DNA of 47,373 bases, taken from the NCBI GenBank assembly GCA_018900995.1, contig JAHIFH010000012.1, positions 1 through 47,373 of the forward strand, given 5' to 3'. The notes under the pieces were generated by a model. That model ran no database searches and was not told where the DNA came from. It saw only the letters and a list, made by a program, of their open reading frames with translations. Position 1 is the first letter of the stretch. Each line of letters begins with the position of its first letter. This DNA comes from Patescibacteria group bacterium. GTDB lineage: Bacteria > Patescibacteriota > Microgenomatia > PFEM01 > JAHIFH01. A program made the translations under genes and the position numbers. Positions 15,292 through 24,025 of this stretch are shown piece by piece.

Positions 15292-16964
15292 AATGTTTCT
15301 ACCACCCGATAAGCTACTTTGCCGTCAAGAAAATGTATTGTTTTTAAAACTTTTGCTCCGGGTGTTCGGGCAATATCATCAAGCGGCAGCTCGAACTCGT
15401 CACCAATAAAAAGATAGTTTTGGCGATTTCTGTCTTCTGGCCAATAAATATTTCTGAATTCGATGTTATCAACATTCTCAACTAAACCAACATCACCCCA
15501 AGGGTCTTCTTTTAAATAGGCTTGAGGCTGATAATCTTTAGGCGGATATTTGGTGTAAAAAAGATAAAAGATATACGGCTGACCATATTCTTGAGTTACC
15601 ACTACTTTCTTATACTTTTCTTTCCCCTCTTCAATTATATTGGCTACCTCTTCCATGCCATAATTCCAACCCGCAGAGTTTTTCTTGGGAAAATGAATAT
15701 AGTAAAGATCAAAATAAAGGGTCAAACAAAATAGATAACCACAGACAATCAAAAAAACTCCGATTAACGAAAACCGCTTAAATCTTTTCTTAAGCCATAA
15801 GTAAAAAACACATATTCCCATGGCAGTAAAAATTATTAAAGGAATGACCATCCAATATGACCTTAATCCATGAACAGCATCCCGGGTGACAGCCGCAGGG
15901 ACCGGGCCAGTAATTAGCCACCAAAAGAAAAGGTTCTTTTCTCGGCTTTTTTCTTTTGCCAAAGCATATCCTATTCCAACAATAAGAAAAGGGATTTCAA
16001 TATAATACATCATTCCCATATAAGGAGCGCTATGTCTAGGCGACTGCCAGTCACCTTCAAAAAAGAGAAATTTTCCCGTAAAGTGATTAAAGTAGCGATC
16101 GGCAATCCAGCGCATCTTGTTTAAAGCCTCATTGTGGAAAAGATAAAAACTCAAATTGGGAAACGTTTCTTCCTGAGAGATAATTTCTGCCACTTCTTCC
16201 TCAGACCTCGTATAAGAAAAAAGACTTGTCACTCTGGCTCTTCTCGCACTGCCTTTAAACGAAAGCAATAAAGGAAACAGGAGGAAAATAAGCAAGAGCA
16301 ATCCAATTATCTTTTTCTTCTTTGGTAAACTCAGTAAATTTTGCCAAAAAATTGCTAATGCCCCACCCAGAAGAACAATTAAGAACACCTTCGCTCCGTG
16401 ATAAATGTTCATGGAAACCGCAAAAAAGAAAAAGGTGAGCAAGAAAAATTTGAGTGCTTTTGTTTGAATGGCTTTTAAAAAGAAAATAATCCCTAAAACA
16501 ATGGTGAAAAGAGCTAAATTAACTTCCCAAGCCCCTCGAGAAAAATTAATGTTCCAAGGCGAAATCGCTAAAAGTAAAGAAGAAAGATAAGGAAGATAGG
16601 TAAACTCTTTTCTTTTGGCAAAAAGCATCTTAGTTAAGAAGAATATGGCTATTACTGTGCCAACACCAGCTAAAGCAGAGGGAAACCTAATGGCAAATTT
16701 TGTTAAACCAAAAATAGCTACCGAGGGAATGATATAGTAAAAAAAGAATCCAGGTTTGTCATCGCCAAAAGACTTAAAAGTAAGGGGTAGTAACTTTCCA
16801 TATTCGTCTTTGCCGGTTTTCAAAATTGAATAAGCGTTATAGCCTACGGCTGGCTCATCCCAAGTTATTCCAACAGGATATTCGCCAAGCTTATAGACTC
16901 TTAAAGAAAATGCCAAAATGGCAATCAAAATCAGTGGCCAATATTTTTTTAGAAATTCTTTCAT
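15288..16964 (-). CDS. ArnT/PMT-like GT-C glycosyltransferase (paralogue)
   Basis: 558 residues, same plan as the gene downstream: helix, then ITWDEPAVGYNAYSILKTGKD with the acidic pair at 36-37, FKSFGDDKPGFFFYY, multi-helix core, and the soluble tail with YGQPYIFYLFYTKYPP. HGLRSYWMVIPLIIF in the late core matches HALRSLMMVIPLIII of its neighbour. It should use a polyprenyl-phosphate sugar on the outer face; the duplication with divergence suggests different acceptors or linkages. The stop overlaps the next ATG by 4 bases. No heptamer repeat found within it. Confidence 0.88.
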   Translation of the reverse strand: MKEFLKKYWPLILIAILAFSLRVYKLGEYPVGITWDEPAVGYNAYSILKTGKDEYGKLLPLTFKSFGDDKPGFFFYYIIPSVAIFGLTKFAIRFPSALAGVGTVIAIFFLTKMLFAKRKEFTYLPYLSSLLLAISPWNINFSRGAWEVNLALFTIVLGIIFFLKAIQTKALKFFLLTFFFFAVSMNIYHGAKVFLIVLLGGALAIFWQNLLSLPKKKKIIGLLLLIFLLFPLLLSFKGSARRARVTSLFSYTRSEEEVAEIISQEETFPNLSFYLFHNEALNKMRWIADRYFNHFTGKFLFFEGDWQSPRHSAPYMGMMYYIEIPFLIVGIGYALAKEKSREKNLFFWWLITGPVPAAVTRDAVHGLRSYWMVIPLIIFTAMGICVFYLWLKKRFKRFSLIGVFLIVCGYLFCLTLYFDLYYIHFPKKNSAGWNYGMEEVANIIEEGKEKYKKVVVTQEYGQPYIFYLFYTKYPPKDYQPQAYLKEDPWGDVGLVENVDNIEFRNIYWPEDRNRQNYLFIGDEFELPLDDIARTPGAKVLKTIHFLDGKVAYRVVETL

Positions 16965-16991
16965 TTTGAGCCTGCGAAAAACAAGCTTTGC

Positions 16992-18653
16992 TTATCTTTC
17001 TAAAATCTCAAAAGCCGAACTACCATCAAGAAAATCAATTGTTTTTATTTTACTCCATCCCTCCGGATAATTCCCAGGGCTAGTAATCAGCAAACTCCTG
17101 GCTCCTGACTCCTGGCTCCTGACTCCTGAAATTTCCCAGTCATTAACAAAGACAAACTTATCAAAAGAATCAACCCAATACCAATCGGTCTTAAAATAAC
17201 GGATTAAATAAGGATCGCTGCGATATTTTTCGGGATCCCATTTCAAATAAAAAAGCAAAAATTCATGGGGTTCACCATACTTCTTGGTAATGAAAATTTT
17301 ATCGTAGTCATTGTAGTGAGACTGAATGTAATTAGCCACTTCTTTATAGCCATATTGCCAAGACCATGAGTAGTCTTGGCGATAGGAGCCGAAATAGGCG
17401 TTTAAATAACTAAAAAACGAAATGAAAATTGTTAAAAGAAAAGCAACTAACAAAATTTGCCCTGTTTTTTTTCTTTTTTGAATGAAAAGAGTCAGCTGAA
17501 AAACGCCAAGAGCGCTTAAAATCTGAGGCAAAGGAAGGATGGTCGAAGCTCTGATAACATGACTCCCTCCGCGAGTCAACGCCGCTGGGATTGGCGCCAG
17601 AAGAAGCCAAAGTAAAACCGCCTGGGCAAATTTTTTCTTTTTAATCAATACCCAAAAGACTAAAAAGCCAAGCCCGAGGTAGAAAAAAGGCATCTCAACC
17701 GGATATAAAACCCCCCTTCCTGGAACACTGAACTGATACTGAGTTCCTCCCTTGAAAAAAAGAAACCGAGGAGAAAAATAGCCAAGATAATTAATAAAGA
17801 AATGGGTTAAAAAATATGTTGGTCGATTATAAACTAAACGAGTTAAAAATTCGGGTAGATTTGATTGAAGCCGGTCCTCAATAATCTGATTAATTGCCCC
17901 TTCATCAATAATTGAAACCCAGTGGGCTCTGGCTCGGCCCTCAGAGCCTAGGAGAATAGGTACTAGGGGAACAAAAAAGACTAAAAGCAAAAGGATCGCT
18001 ACTATCAGATAAATCCTTTTCTTTTGCCACCATCTTTTCCATTCATCTTGATAAAGAAAAGCTAAGGCAACAATTAACAAGGGAACGAAAATCCGAGCAT
18101 TATGATAAGAATAAACTGAAATTCCTAACGCCAAAGCCGCCAAGGGTAAAAAGAACGCTCTTTTCTTTCGATGAAAGAAAAGAGCCATTCCTGTGGTAAT
18201 AAAAAATAAACTAACGTTTGACTGAACCACAAATCTCGAAGGAAACAAAGTCCAGGGGCTAATTGCCACCAGCAAAGCCGCAAGAAGACTAATTCCAACA
18301 CTAAATCCTATCCCCTGAGCAAGAAAAAAACAAGCAAGGATGGTTAAAGCCCCCATAAAAGCATGTGGAGCCCGAATTCCAAACTCGTTTAAACCAAATA
18401 ACGAAATGCTAGGAATAGTAATGTAAAGATTAACTGGCAAGGGATAATCACCGTAGGCACGAAAATTAGCCAGGGGCATAAATTGACCCCACTCATCCTT
18501 ACCGTTTTTCAAAATTGAATAAGCGTTATAGCCGTGACTGACTTCATCCCAATTTAAAGCCGGGGGCATGGTGGCTAAATTGAAAAACCTTAAGATTAAA
18601 CCTAAAAAGAAGATTAAAATAATCAGAGTGAAATGAATTTTTCTCTTAGCCAT
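16992..18653 (-). CDS. ArnT/PMT-like GT-C glycosyltransferase (paralogue, repeat near C-terminus)
   Basis: 553 residues with the family layout: LNWDEVSHGYNAYSILKNGKD (acidic pair 36-37), FRAYGDYPLPVNLYI, about ten helices, and the tail motif YGEPHEFLLFYLKWDP. Residues 510-520 (GVRSQESGARS) are coded by a heptamer repeat inserted in the soluble C-terminal domain just before the last strands; the domain then ends normally (IDFLDGSSAFEIL), so the protein is not truncated. It follows the small membrane-anchored gene after 9 bases and precedes the next paralogue after 27 bases. Confidence 0.87.
   Translation of the reverse strand: MAKRKIHFTLIILIFFLGLILRFFNLATMPPALNWDEVSHGYNAYSILKNGKDEWGQFMPLANFRAYGDYPLPVNLYITIPSISLFGLNEFGIRAPHAFMGALTILACFFLAQGIGFSVGISLLAALLVAISPWTLFPSRFVVQSNVSLFFITTGMALFFHRKKRAFFLPLAALALGISVYSYHNARIFVPLLIVALAFLYQDEWKRWWQKKRIYLIVAILLLLVFFVPLVPILLGSEGRARAHWVSIIDEGAINQIIEDRLQSNLPEFLTRLVYNRPTYFLTHFFINYLGYFSPRFLFFKGGTQYQFSVPGRGVLYPVEMPFFYLGLGFLVFWVLIKKKKFAQAVLLWLLLAPIPAALTRGGSHVIRASTILPLPQILSALGVFQLTLFIQKRKKTGQILLVAFLLTIFISFFSYLNAYFGSYRQDYSWSWQYGYKEVANYIQSHYNDYDKIFITKKYGEPHEFLLFYLKWDPEKYRSDPYLIRYFKTDWYWVDSFDKFVFVNDWEISGVRSQESGARSLLITSPGNYPEGWSKIKTIDFLDGSSAFEILER
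17095..17129. repeat. Heptamer repeat tract (CTCCTGA/CTCCTGG), five perfect units
   Basis: Five units alternate CTCCTGG and CTCCTGA without other mismatch and are read as VRSQESGARS near the C-terminus of the ArnT-like protein. This is a different 7-mer from the other tracts. The regularity suggests recent expansion. Confidence 0.85.
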
Positions 18654-18662
18654 TTTGCCACT

Positions 18663-19310
18663 TCAAATCACTAAACTTAAACTAAAAGTCAAAAACAAAA
18701 GGAACAAATAAGAAATGATAAAGCCCTTATCAGTAAATAATCTAGAAGTAAAATCTTTAATCGTTTCTCTAATCACATTCTTTTTCGAGCCGGGATAATA
18801 ATAACTAACAAAGCGTAGTTCACCAACAGCACTTTTATCATTAAGAATCATCTCTCCTTCTGAATAGACATCTTTGGGGGAATGAAAAATTTCGACTGCG
18901 TCGAATACGGTTGAAGAAGGCGACTCAAGGTAAAAATAATAACTTTTTCCCGCTGAGTCCGAAATTGGCTCAAACTGAAATCTCACTGAGCCTGGATCGC
19001 CGACATTAAGACCACTGATTTGGATTTCTCTTAAATCACGGTCAGTACCCATCTCCCTTAGGTGAAAAACAATTGGTTGTTCATTTTTTAACATCGCATT
19101 TCTTAAATCAAGAACAATAATATTCAAATTATCTTTATTAGCAACAAAAGTCTGTCCTACTTTCCTATCCTCATAAATTTGATAAAGGTAATCACCACTT
19201 GTCTGGGCAATATCAACTCTTTTCCTTATCCCAAAAACAGAAAATAATAAAACAACCAACAATGCTGTTACCAAAATAAGAATAACTTTTAGCCAGACTT
19301 TCTTATTCAT
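18663..19310 (-). CDS. Membrane-anchored extracytoplasmic beta-rich protein of unknown function
   Basis: 215 residues: a helix at about 7-25, an outside domain of about 150 residues rich in beta strands (GQTFVANKDNLNIIVLDLRN, VRFQFEPISDSAGKSYYFYL), and a C-terminal helix at about 195-215 ending directly at the stop. The pattern resembles a carbohydrate-binding-like beta-sandwich, but I cannot name the family. Situated between a GT87-like and three ArnT-like genes (8-base overlap upstream, 9-base gap downstream), it may hold an acceptor or assist the GT-C enzymes outside the membrane. Function is inference. Confidence 0.55.
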   Translation of the reverse strand: MNKKVWLKVILILVTALLVVLLFSVFGIRKRVDIAQTSGDYLYQIYEDRKVGQTFVANKDNLNIIVLDLRNAMLKNEQPIVFHLREMGTDRDLREIQISGLNVGDPGSVRFQFEPISDSAGKSYYFYLESPSSTVFDAVEIFHSPKDVYSEGEMILNDKSAVGELRFVSYYYPGSKKNVIRETIKDFTSRLFTDKGFIISYLFLLFLTFSLSLVI

Positions 19311-20550
19311 TTTTCTTCAGGCTTTGCCAGCCTATCCAAAAAGCCGCTCCTGCTAAAACGCTATGTCCAAGGCTCTGAATTAGGAAAGGATCAATGATTT
19401 TTCTGTCTCTTAGTAATTCAAAAAAACTCGGTACCCCAAGAAAGCTTGGATTAACTGGAACCAATAAACCAAAAAGCTGAGCACGATCATTAAACAGAAA
19501 GACAACCCCTAAAAAGGCAAAATAGAAAACAAGCTGAGGAAAAAGAAGTGAAGGTTTTTTGACTAAAATAATCGTTAGAGGAGGCAAAATCCAGATTATC
19601 CATTGCGGATGGAAGTGGCTCAGGGAAAAAACCAACAGAAAGATTGCCAGAAAGAAAGGAATAATTCTTTCCCTTTCTGATGAAAAATGATGAAAAGCCA
19701 AAAAGAAAAGAAAGGTTAAAGCAGTCATAAAAATGATTAAATTTTCTCCAAAACCCAAAGGGATGCTAGCTAGAAATAGCCGTTGGCTCAATCCCGAAAA
19801 AAGAACTGATTGGCGAAAAGCCATTGAATTTAAGAAAGGCAAGATACTAATCACATAAGGAATGATGCCTAGAATAAAAATCATCAATCTCTCTCTTGTT
19901 TTTTTGCTTCCCAGGATAACCAAAAATGGCAAAAGCAATAAAGGATAGGTTTTGAAAGCAGCTGCCACCCCTAGGGTTAATCCTCCAAGTTTTTTTCTAT
20001 CTCTCAAAACTAAAAGGACAGCTAGTAAGACAAGAAGTGAGGGTAAAATATCAAAATGGCTAAGTCCATAAATGGCATAAAGAACAACTGGATTAAAGAG
20101 CCAAAATAAAAAGACTCTCTGTTTTTGCTTTTTCTCCTTAAAGAATTGGGTCAAAACAAAAGCCGTCACGATATCTAAGATGAGATAGGGTATTTTGAGG
20201 ACAAAAAGATAATGAAAAATTCGGGGATTAAAAATTCGCTCTGGTCCCCAATCAAAAATCCAGTTAACAAAACCACTGCCTAAAAAGGGACGAAGTAAAA
20301 TCTGGATTGATCCGAATAAGAAATAAACTAAAGGAGGGTAATTAAAAGTATCAGTATAAGGAAGGCTTTGGATGTTACCAGCCAGATATTGATAAATATT
20401 AAACACTCTTTGAGAGAGAAAGTAGAAATGAAAATGGTGGCTTTTTATATCGGGGTGAAAAAGAAACGGCATTAATAAAAATCGAATAAAAAGAGCCATC
20501 AAAAGCACTTGACCATAAAAAGATTTTAAGAATTTTTTCATCCTTTCCAT
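19303..20550 (-). CDS. GT87-like (DUF2029-type) GT-C mannosyltransferase
   Basis: 415 residues, polytopic. The first outside loop has LFHPDIKSHHF (31-40), then FNYPPLVYFLFG, and mid-protein FWLFNPVVLYAIYGLSHFD followed by AAFKTYPLLLLPF. Asp-containing loop 1, the NP...L...G..D signature and the K-x-P segment are shared with PimE-type polyprenyl-phosphomannose-dependent transferases. A close paralogue lies at 28201-29442. First gene of the long leftward operon; the ATG has AAGGG about ten bases upstream and begins next to the divergent repeat-bearing promoter region. A second ATG three codons later is possible. Confidence 0.8.
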   Translation of the reverse strand: MERMKKFLKSFYGQVLLMALFIRFLLMPFLFHPDIKSHHFHFYFLSQRVFNIYQYLAGNIQSLPYTDTFNYPPLVYFLFGSIQILLRPFLGSGFVNWIFDWGPERIFNPRIFHYLFVLKIPYLILDIVTAFVLTQFFKEKKQKQRVFLFWLFNPVVLYAIYGLSHFDILPSLLVLLAVLLVLRDRKKLGGLTLGVAAAFKTYPLLLLPFLVILGSKKTRERLMIFILGIIPYVISILPFLNSMAFRQSVLFSGLSQRLFLASIPLGFGENLIIFMTALTFLFFLAFHHFSSERERIIPFFLAIFLLVFSLSHFHPQWIIWILPPLTIILVKKPSLLFPQLVFYFAFLGVVFLFNDRAQLFGLLVPVNPSFLGVPSFFELLRDRKIIDPFLIQSLGHSVLAGAAFWIGWQSLKKNE

Positions 20551-20669
20551 TGAATTATTACCCTTCTTATATTGTATAATACTCGAAGAGAATTTTCGAG
20601 GTGTAAAACACCGCTGAATAATACTCGAAGAGGATTATCGAGGCACGAAGTGCCGCTGTATAATAAACC
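20551..20669. promoter_or_regulatory. Divergent promoter region with three near-identical -10 motifs
   Basis: This 119-base gap, the longest in the window, separates the leftward operon (start 20550) and the rightward trio (start 20670). TATAAT occurs at 20575-20580 and 20659-20664 on the plus strand, with AATAAT at the matching place in repeat unit 2. TATAAT at 20659 is only five bases before the ATG, which would give a leaderless mRNA. The RC of the first box offers TATTAT and TACAAT for the leftward operon. No convincing -35. Confidence 0.5.
20573..20656. repeat. Two tandem 42-base units, each with two hairpins
   Basis: Units 20573-20614 and 20615-20656 share the plan TG(T/A)ATAATA, a CTCGA...TCGAG hairpin, a second hairpin and CCGC. 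The second hairpin is GGTGT-AAA-ACACC in unit 1 and GGCAC-GAA-GTGCC in unit 2: three base pairs changed on both sides, keeping the stem. A third unit begins at 20657 and breaks off after TATAATA. Confidence 0.85.
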
Positions 20670-22343
20670 ATGATGAAAGGAAAATTGGGCCGGTTAATAA
20701 TCCTAGGAATTTTGGTTGCTCTATGTCTTGGCAATTTTATTCTCGGTATTAAGCTTAATTATCCACCTTATGAAAACGAGCTGGTCACTCTAATTAACAC
20801 CAGATTAACATTTAACAATTTGGGATTGGATCAACAATCCCGAGCAACAATTCTCAATAATATTTTAGGTGAAGAGCAATATTTTTCTGAAAAAATTTTC
20901 CCCTTAAGAAGCTGGCTTCAAGCTTTGGGCGGGACTAAAGGCATTTTTAACCTGAGGTTGGTCAACTTTATTATTTTTATTATGACCCTTATTCTCTTTT
21001 ATTTTTTCTTGAAGCAAGTTGGATGGACATCACCAATCACCCTTTTTCCCCTTATTTCAATTACAATCTCTCCTCTATCACTTTCTCTCTGGTTATTTAG
21101 ACCAAAAATTTGTTTAACCATTTTTCTTCTTATTTCTTGGCTACTTATCTGGTCTAGAAAAGAAAGAAAATTCATTCATGACATTTTTTGGGTAATAAAT
21201 ACCCTTCTTCTCTTTTACTCATCGTTTCAAGGATTAATAATTGGCCTTTTACTCTTGACTCCTATAACGCTGTTTAGATTCTACCGAGCCAAAAAATACT
21301 CTATTTTTTTGACTTTAGCCATCTTAGTGCTCTTCTTAATAATTCCTATTATTAAAAATCCTCTTTTTAAAAAAAGCTTAACTCAGTCAGCACCTTTTAA
21401 TGCCGTCAATCCAACTCAAGTCGGGCAGCAAATAACCGAGAGATTTACTCAAGAAGATGGTCTCCAGGTAAGGGTCATTTTTCCTCTTTTGTTCAGAAGA
21501 ATGGGATACAATAAAATTTTCTTCGCCTATCGAAATTTCACCAAGGAAGTTCTAAATTTTTTTGATCTAGAGACACTCTTTTTCCAAGAAGTTCATCCAA
21601 TGCAACAAAAATCTGAGGTCACATTTTATTGGCCCGAAATTTTTGTCTTTCTTGTTGGCATTTTTTGGTTTATTAAAAGCGGTTTTGGAAAAAAACAAAA
21701 AAATTTACTATTTCTAATTTTTTTGTCATTCATTTTTCATCTTTTTACTCAAAACGACACATTTGCCGGAAGATACGCCTTAACTCTCTTTACTCTGGCT
21801 ATTGTTATTGGAATAGGTTTTAAACAAATGCCACGAGGCTTATCTTTGATTATTCTTCCTCTTATTATCTGGGCAATTTATATCAACACTTATGATATCC
21901 TTAAAAGACCCCTTTTTTGGTATGACAATCGCCCCTATGTCTATGCTCAAGGAATAAAAGCAATTAAGATGATAGAAACAGAATCAGTCTCATACAAAAA
22001 TATTTATTTAACTTCTCTTGTTGGCAATCCAAAAATTTACTATTTTTACTATTTCTCACCCCAACCTGAACTCTTTCTCAAAGATCCCCTCTTCATTGAA
22101 GATAAGGGTAAAATTGTCTATTTTAACAGCTTTGACCTCGTCAGTAATCTTCCTCAAAAAAATTCACTTTATTTTGGCTTTCTGGGAGAGTTCATCGGTC
22201 CCAATTCTTTAAACGAATTTTCTGAGCAGGACATCAATAAAATAGAACCAATCGGGCTCAAGATAGAAAAGGTTTGGAAACTCGATAATACAATTGCTTT
22301 TCGCTACAGTGATTATTTTGTTCTTGCCTCATTGAAGGAATAA
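20670..22343 (+). CDS. Divergent, possibly inactive ArnT/PMT-like GT-C protein
   Basis: 557 residues with the paralogue length and helix layout, and the shared soluble tail (GNPKIYYFYYFSPQPELFL near 451-469). The first loop reads YPPYENELVTLINTRL: where paralogues have DE it has E35-N36-E37, and the following GYNAYS and KDE motifs are absent. The catalytic site is therefore unusual; it may be inactive, regulatory, or use Glu35/Glu37. First gene of the rightward trio, with TATAAT five bases upstream of the ATG and no Shine-Dalgarno, so possibly leaderless. A second ATG follows directly. Confidence 0.7.
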   Translation: MMKGKLGRLIILGILVALCLGNFILGIKLNYPPYENELVTLINTRLTFNNLGLDQQSRATILNNILGEEQYFSEKIFPLRSWLQALGGTKGIFNLRLVNFIIFIMTLILFYFFLKQVGWTSPITLFPLISITISPLSLSLWLFRPKICLTIFLLISWLLIWSRKERKFIHDIFWVINTLLLFYSSFQGLIIGLLLLTPITLFRFYRAKKYSIFLTLAILVLFLIIPIIKNPLFKKSLTQSAPFNAVNPTQVGQQITERFTQEDGLQVRVIFPLLFRRMGYNKIFFAYRNFTKEVLNFFDLETLFFQEVHPMQQKSEVTFYWPEIFVFLVGIFWFIKSGFGKKQKNLLFLIFLSFIFHLFTQNDTFAGRYALTLFTLAIVIGIGFKQMPRGLSLIILPLIIWAIYINTYDILKRPLFWYDNRPYVYAQGIKAIKMIETESVSYKNIYLTSLVGNPKIYYFYYFSPQPELFLKDPLFIEDKGKIVYFNSFDLVSNLPQKNSLYFGFLGEFIGPNSLNEFSEQDINKIEPIGLKIEKVWKLDNTIAFRYSDYFVLASLKE

Positions 22344-22351
22344 ATTAGAAA

Positions 22352-24025
22352 ATGAAAAAAACTCTAAAAATATTATTGGTAATTGGCGGATTATTAAGTA
22401 TCATCTTGACCTCTCTTTACTTGAGAATCTCCTGGTTGGAAATTTCCCCTCATACGGTTGGTTTCGATGAAGCTGCTTTAGGGTATAACGCCTATTCCCT
22501 TTTAAAAACTGGTAAAGATGAACACGGACGAGGCTACTCTATTTCTCTGGCTTCATTTAACGATTACAAGCCCGCCCTTTATGCTTACTTAAGTATGCCT
22601 TTCATTAAATATATGGGGTTGAACCAGACCTCAACCAGAATTGTCTCTGGTATAGTTGGTACTGCCACCTTATTGTTTATATTTCTTATTAGCTACAATT
22701 TCTTTTCTAGAAATCTACTAATAGCCTTTTTCACCTTATTAATTGCTGCCATTCAACCATGGAATCTCCATTATTCCCGCACTGCCTTTGAGTCTAACTT
22801 GTGTACTACTTTTTTTACCGCTGGCGTTCTTTTAATTTTAATTAATCGAGGAATCAAAAGTGAGCTAGCGGCGGTTTTCTTTTTTGTCCTCTCTATGTTT
22901 AGTTATCACCAAGCTCGATTAGCCGCACCAATATTCCTCTTGTTTTATCTCCTCATTAAAATTAGCAAAAAAAGAGGGTTTAAATTCTCATTAAATAACT
23001 TAATCAAGCTTGTAATTCCATTAATTGTTCTTTTGATTATCACTCTACCTATTTGGCTAAACTTAAAAGAAGGCTTAATTCTTGCCCGCCTAAGGCAAGA
23101 AAGCGCCCTAAAGAGACTGTATCCTTATTCTCCACCTGAACTCGTCAATCCCCAAAACATCTGGCTCACGTTTCCCGCCCACCCTCTCTACTATTTGCTG
23201 GCGAATTTTGTTGGTCATTTTTTTGCCTACTTTTCACCAATCAACTTAGGTTTAAAACTTTTTCATTGGGTGAGAAACTCTCCTCAAAATATTGCCACCT
23301 TCAGCATGATTGGTTGGGGAGAATGTCTCTTTTTTCTTCTTGGTCTCTTCTATTTAATTAAACACTGGCAGAAAAGAAACAACATGATTTTTCTCGCCTG
23401 GATAATTAGTGGAATTACCCCAGCGGTCGTTACTTGGAACTGGTTTCATCCCCTAAGAAGTTTAGCTATTTATCCAGCCATAACTATTATTTGTGTGTTG
23501 GGAATGGTCATTATTTTTAAACTTATGCCTCGGCCAATGAGGATAATTACTCTCATAGGCTTCACAATTTTATTCTTGATGCAGGCTTCTTATGTCATTA
23601 ATAATGAATTGGTCTACAATGTTTATGAATCTCACGGCGAATACCAACCTGGAGGATTTAAAGAGGGCGTTCCTGAATTAGCCAAGATCCAAGACGACTA
23701 TGATAAAGTCATTATTGAAACTCCCCACGCCCAGGGCTATATTTTCTTCCTCTTTTACCAATCTTTTCCCCCAGAAATTCTTCAACAATTTACCAAGAAT
23801 CGCAAGCTCCCAGGTACTGAAGGCGATCTCAGCTTTAATTTCTATAAATATGAATTCAGAAAGATATATTGGCCAGAAGACAAAAAATTGAGACGGACGA
23901 TTTTTTGGGGTTCTAATCTAAGCCTACCAATTGATGAGATTTCAAAAGAGCCAGGTGTTAAAATGATAAGGGATTATCATCATGTTGCGGGTAATCCCGC
24001 GGCAGTAATGGTTGTCAAAGATTAA
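22352..24025 (+). CDS. ArnT/PMT-like GT-C glycosyltransferase
   Basis: 557 residues with a complete first loop: TVGFDEAALGYNAYSLLKTG (acidic pair 39-40), then KDEHGRG and ASFNDYKPALYAYL; core motif YSRTAFESNL and a soluble tail with AQGYIFFLFYQSFPPE. It is closest in motif content to 13606-15291 (shared DEAA.GYNAYS and KDEHG), on the other side of the divergent promoter. It should transfer sugar from a polyprenyl phosphate to an outer acceptor. It starts 8 bases after the previous stop and overlaps or abuts the next gene. Confidence 0.88.
   Translation: MKKTLKILLVIGGLLSIILTSLYLRISWLEISPHTVGFDEAALGYNAYSLLKTGKDEHGRGYSISLASFNDYKPALYAYLSMPFIKYMGLNQTSTRIVSGIVGTATLLFIFLISYNFFSRNLLIAFFTLLIAAIQPWNLHYSRTAFESNLCTTFFTAGVLLILINRGIKSELAAVFFFVLSMFSYHQARLAAPIFLLFYLLIKISKKRGFKFSLNNLIKLVIPLIVLLIITLPIWLNLKEGLILARLRQESALKRLYPYSPPELVNPQNIWLTFPAHPLYYLLANFVGHFFAYFSPINLGLKLFHWVRNSPQNIATFSMIGWGECLFFLLGLFYLIKHWQKRNNMIFLAWIISGITPAVVTWNWFHPLRSLAIYPAITIICVLGMVIIFKLMPRPMRIITLIGFTILFLMQASYVINNELVYNVYESHGEYQPGGFKEGVPELAKIQDDYDKVIIETPHAQGYIFFLFYQSFPPEILQQFTKNRKLPGTEGDLSFNFYKYEFRKIYWPEDKKLRRTIFWGSNLSLPIDEISKEPGVKMIRDYHHVAGNPAAVMVVKD

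Noticed and set aside
20573..20664. CRISPR-like direct repeats
   Set aside because: Only two full units lie directly head to tail with no spacers; no cas gene is nearby.
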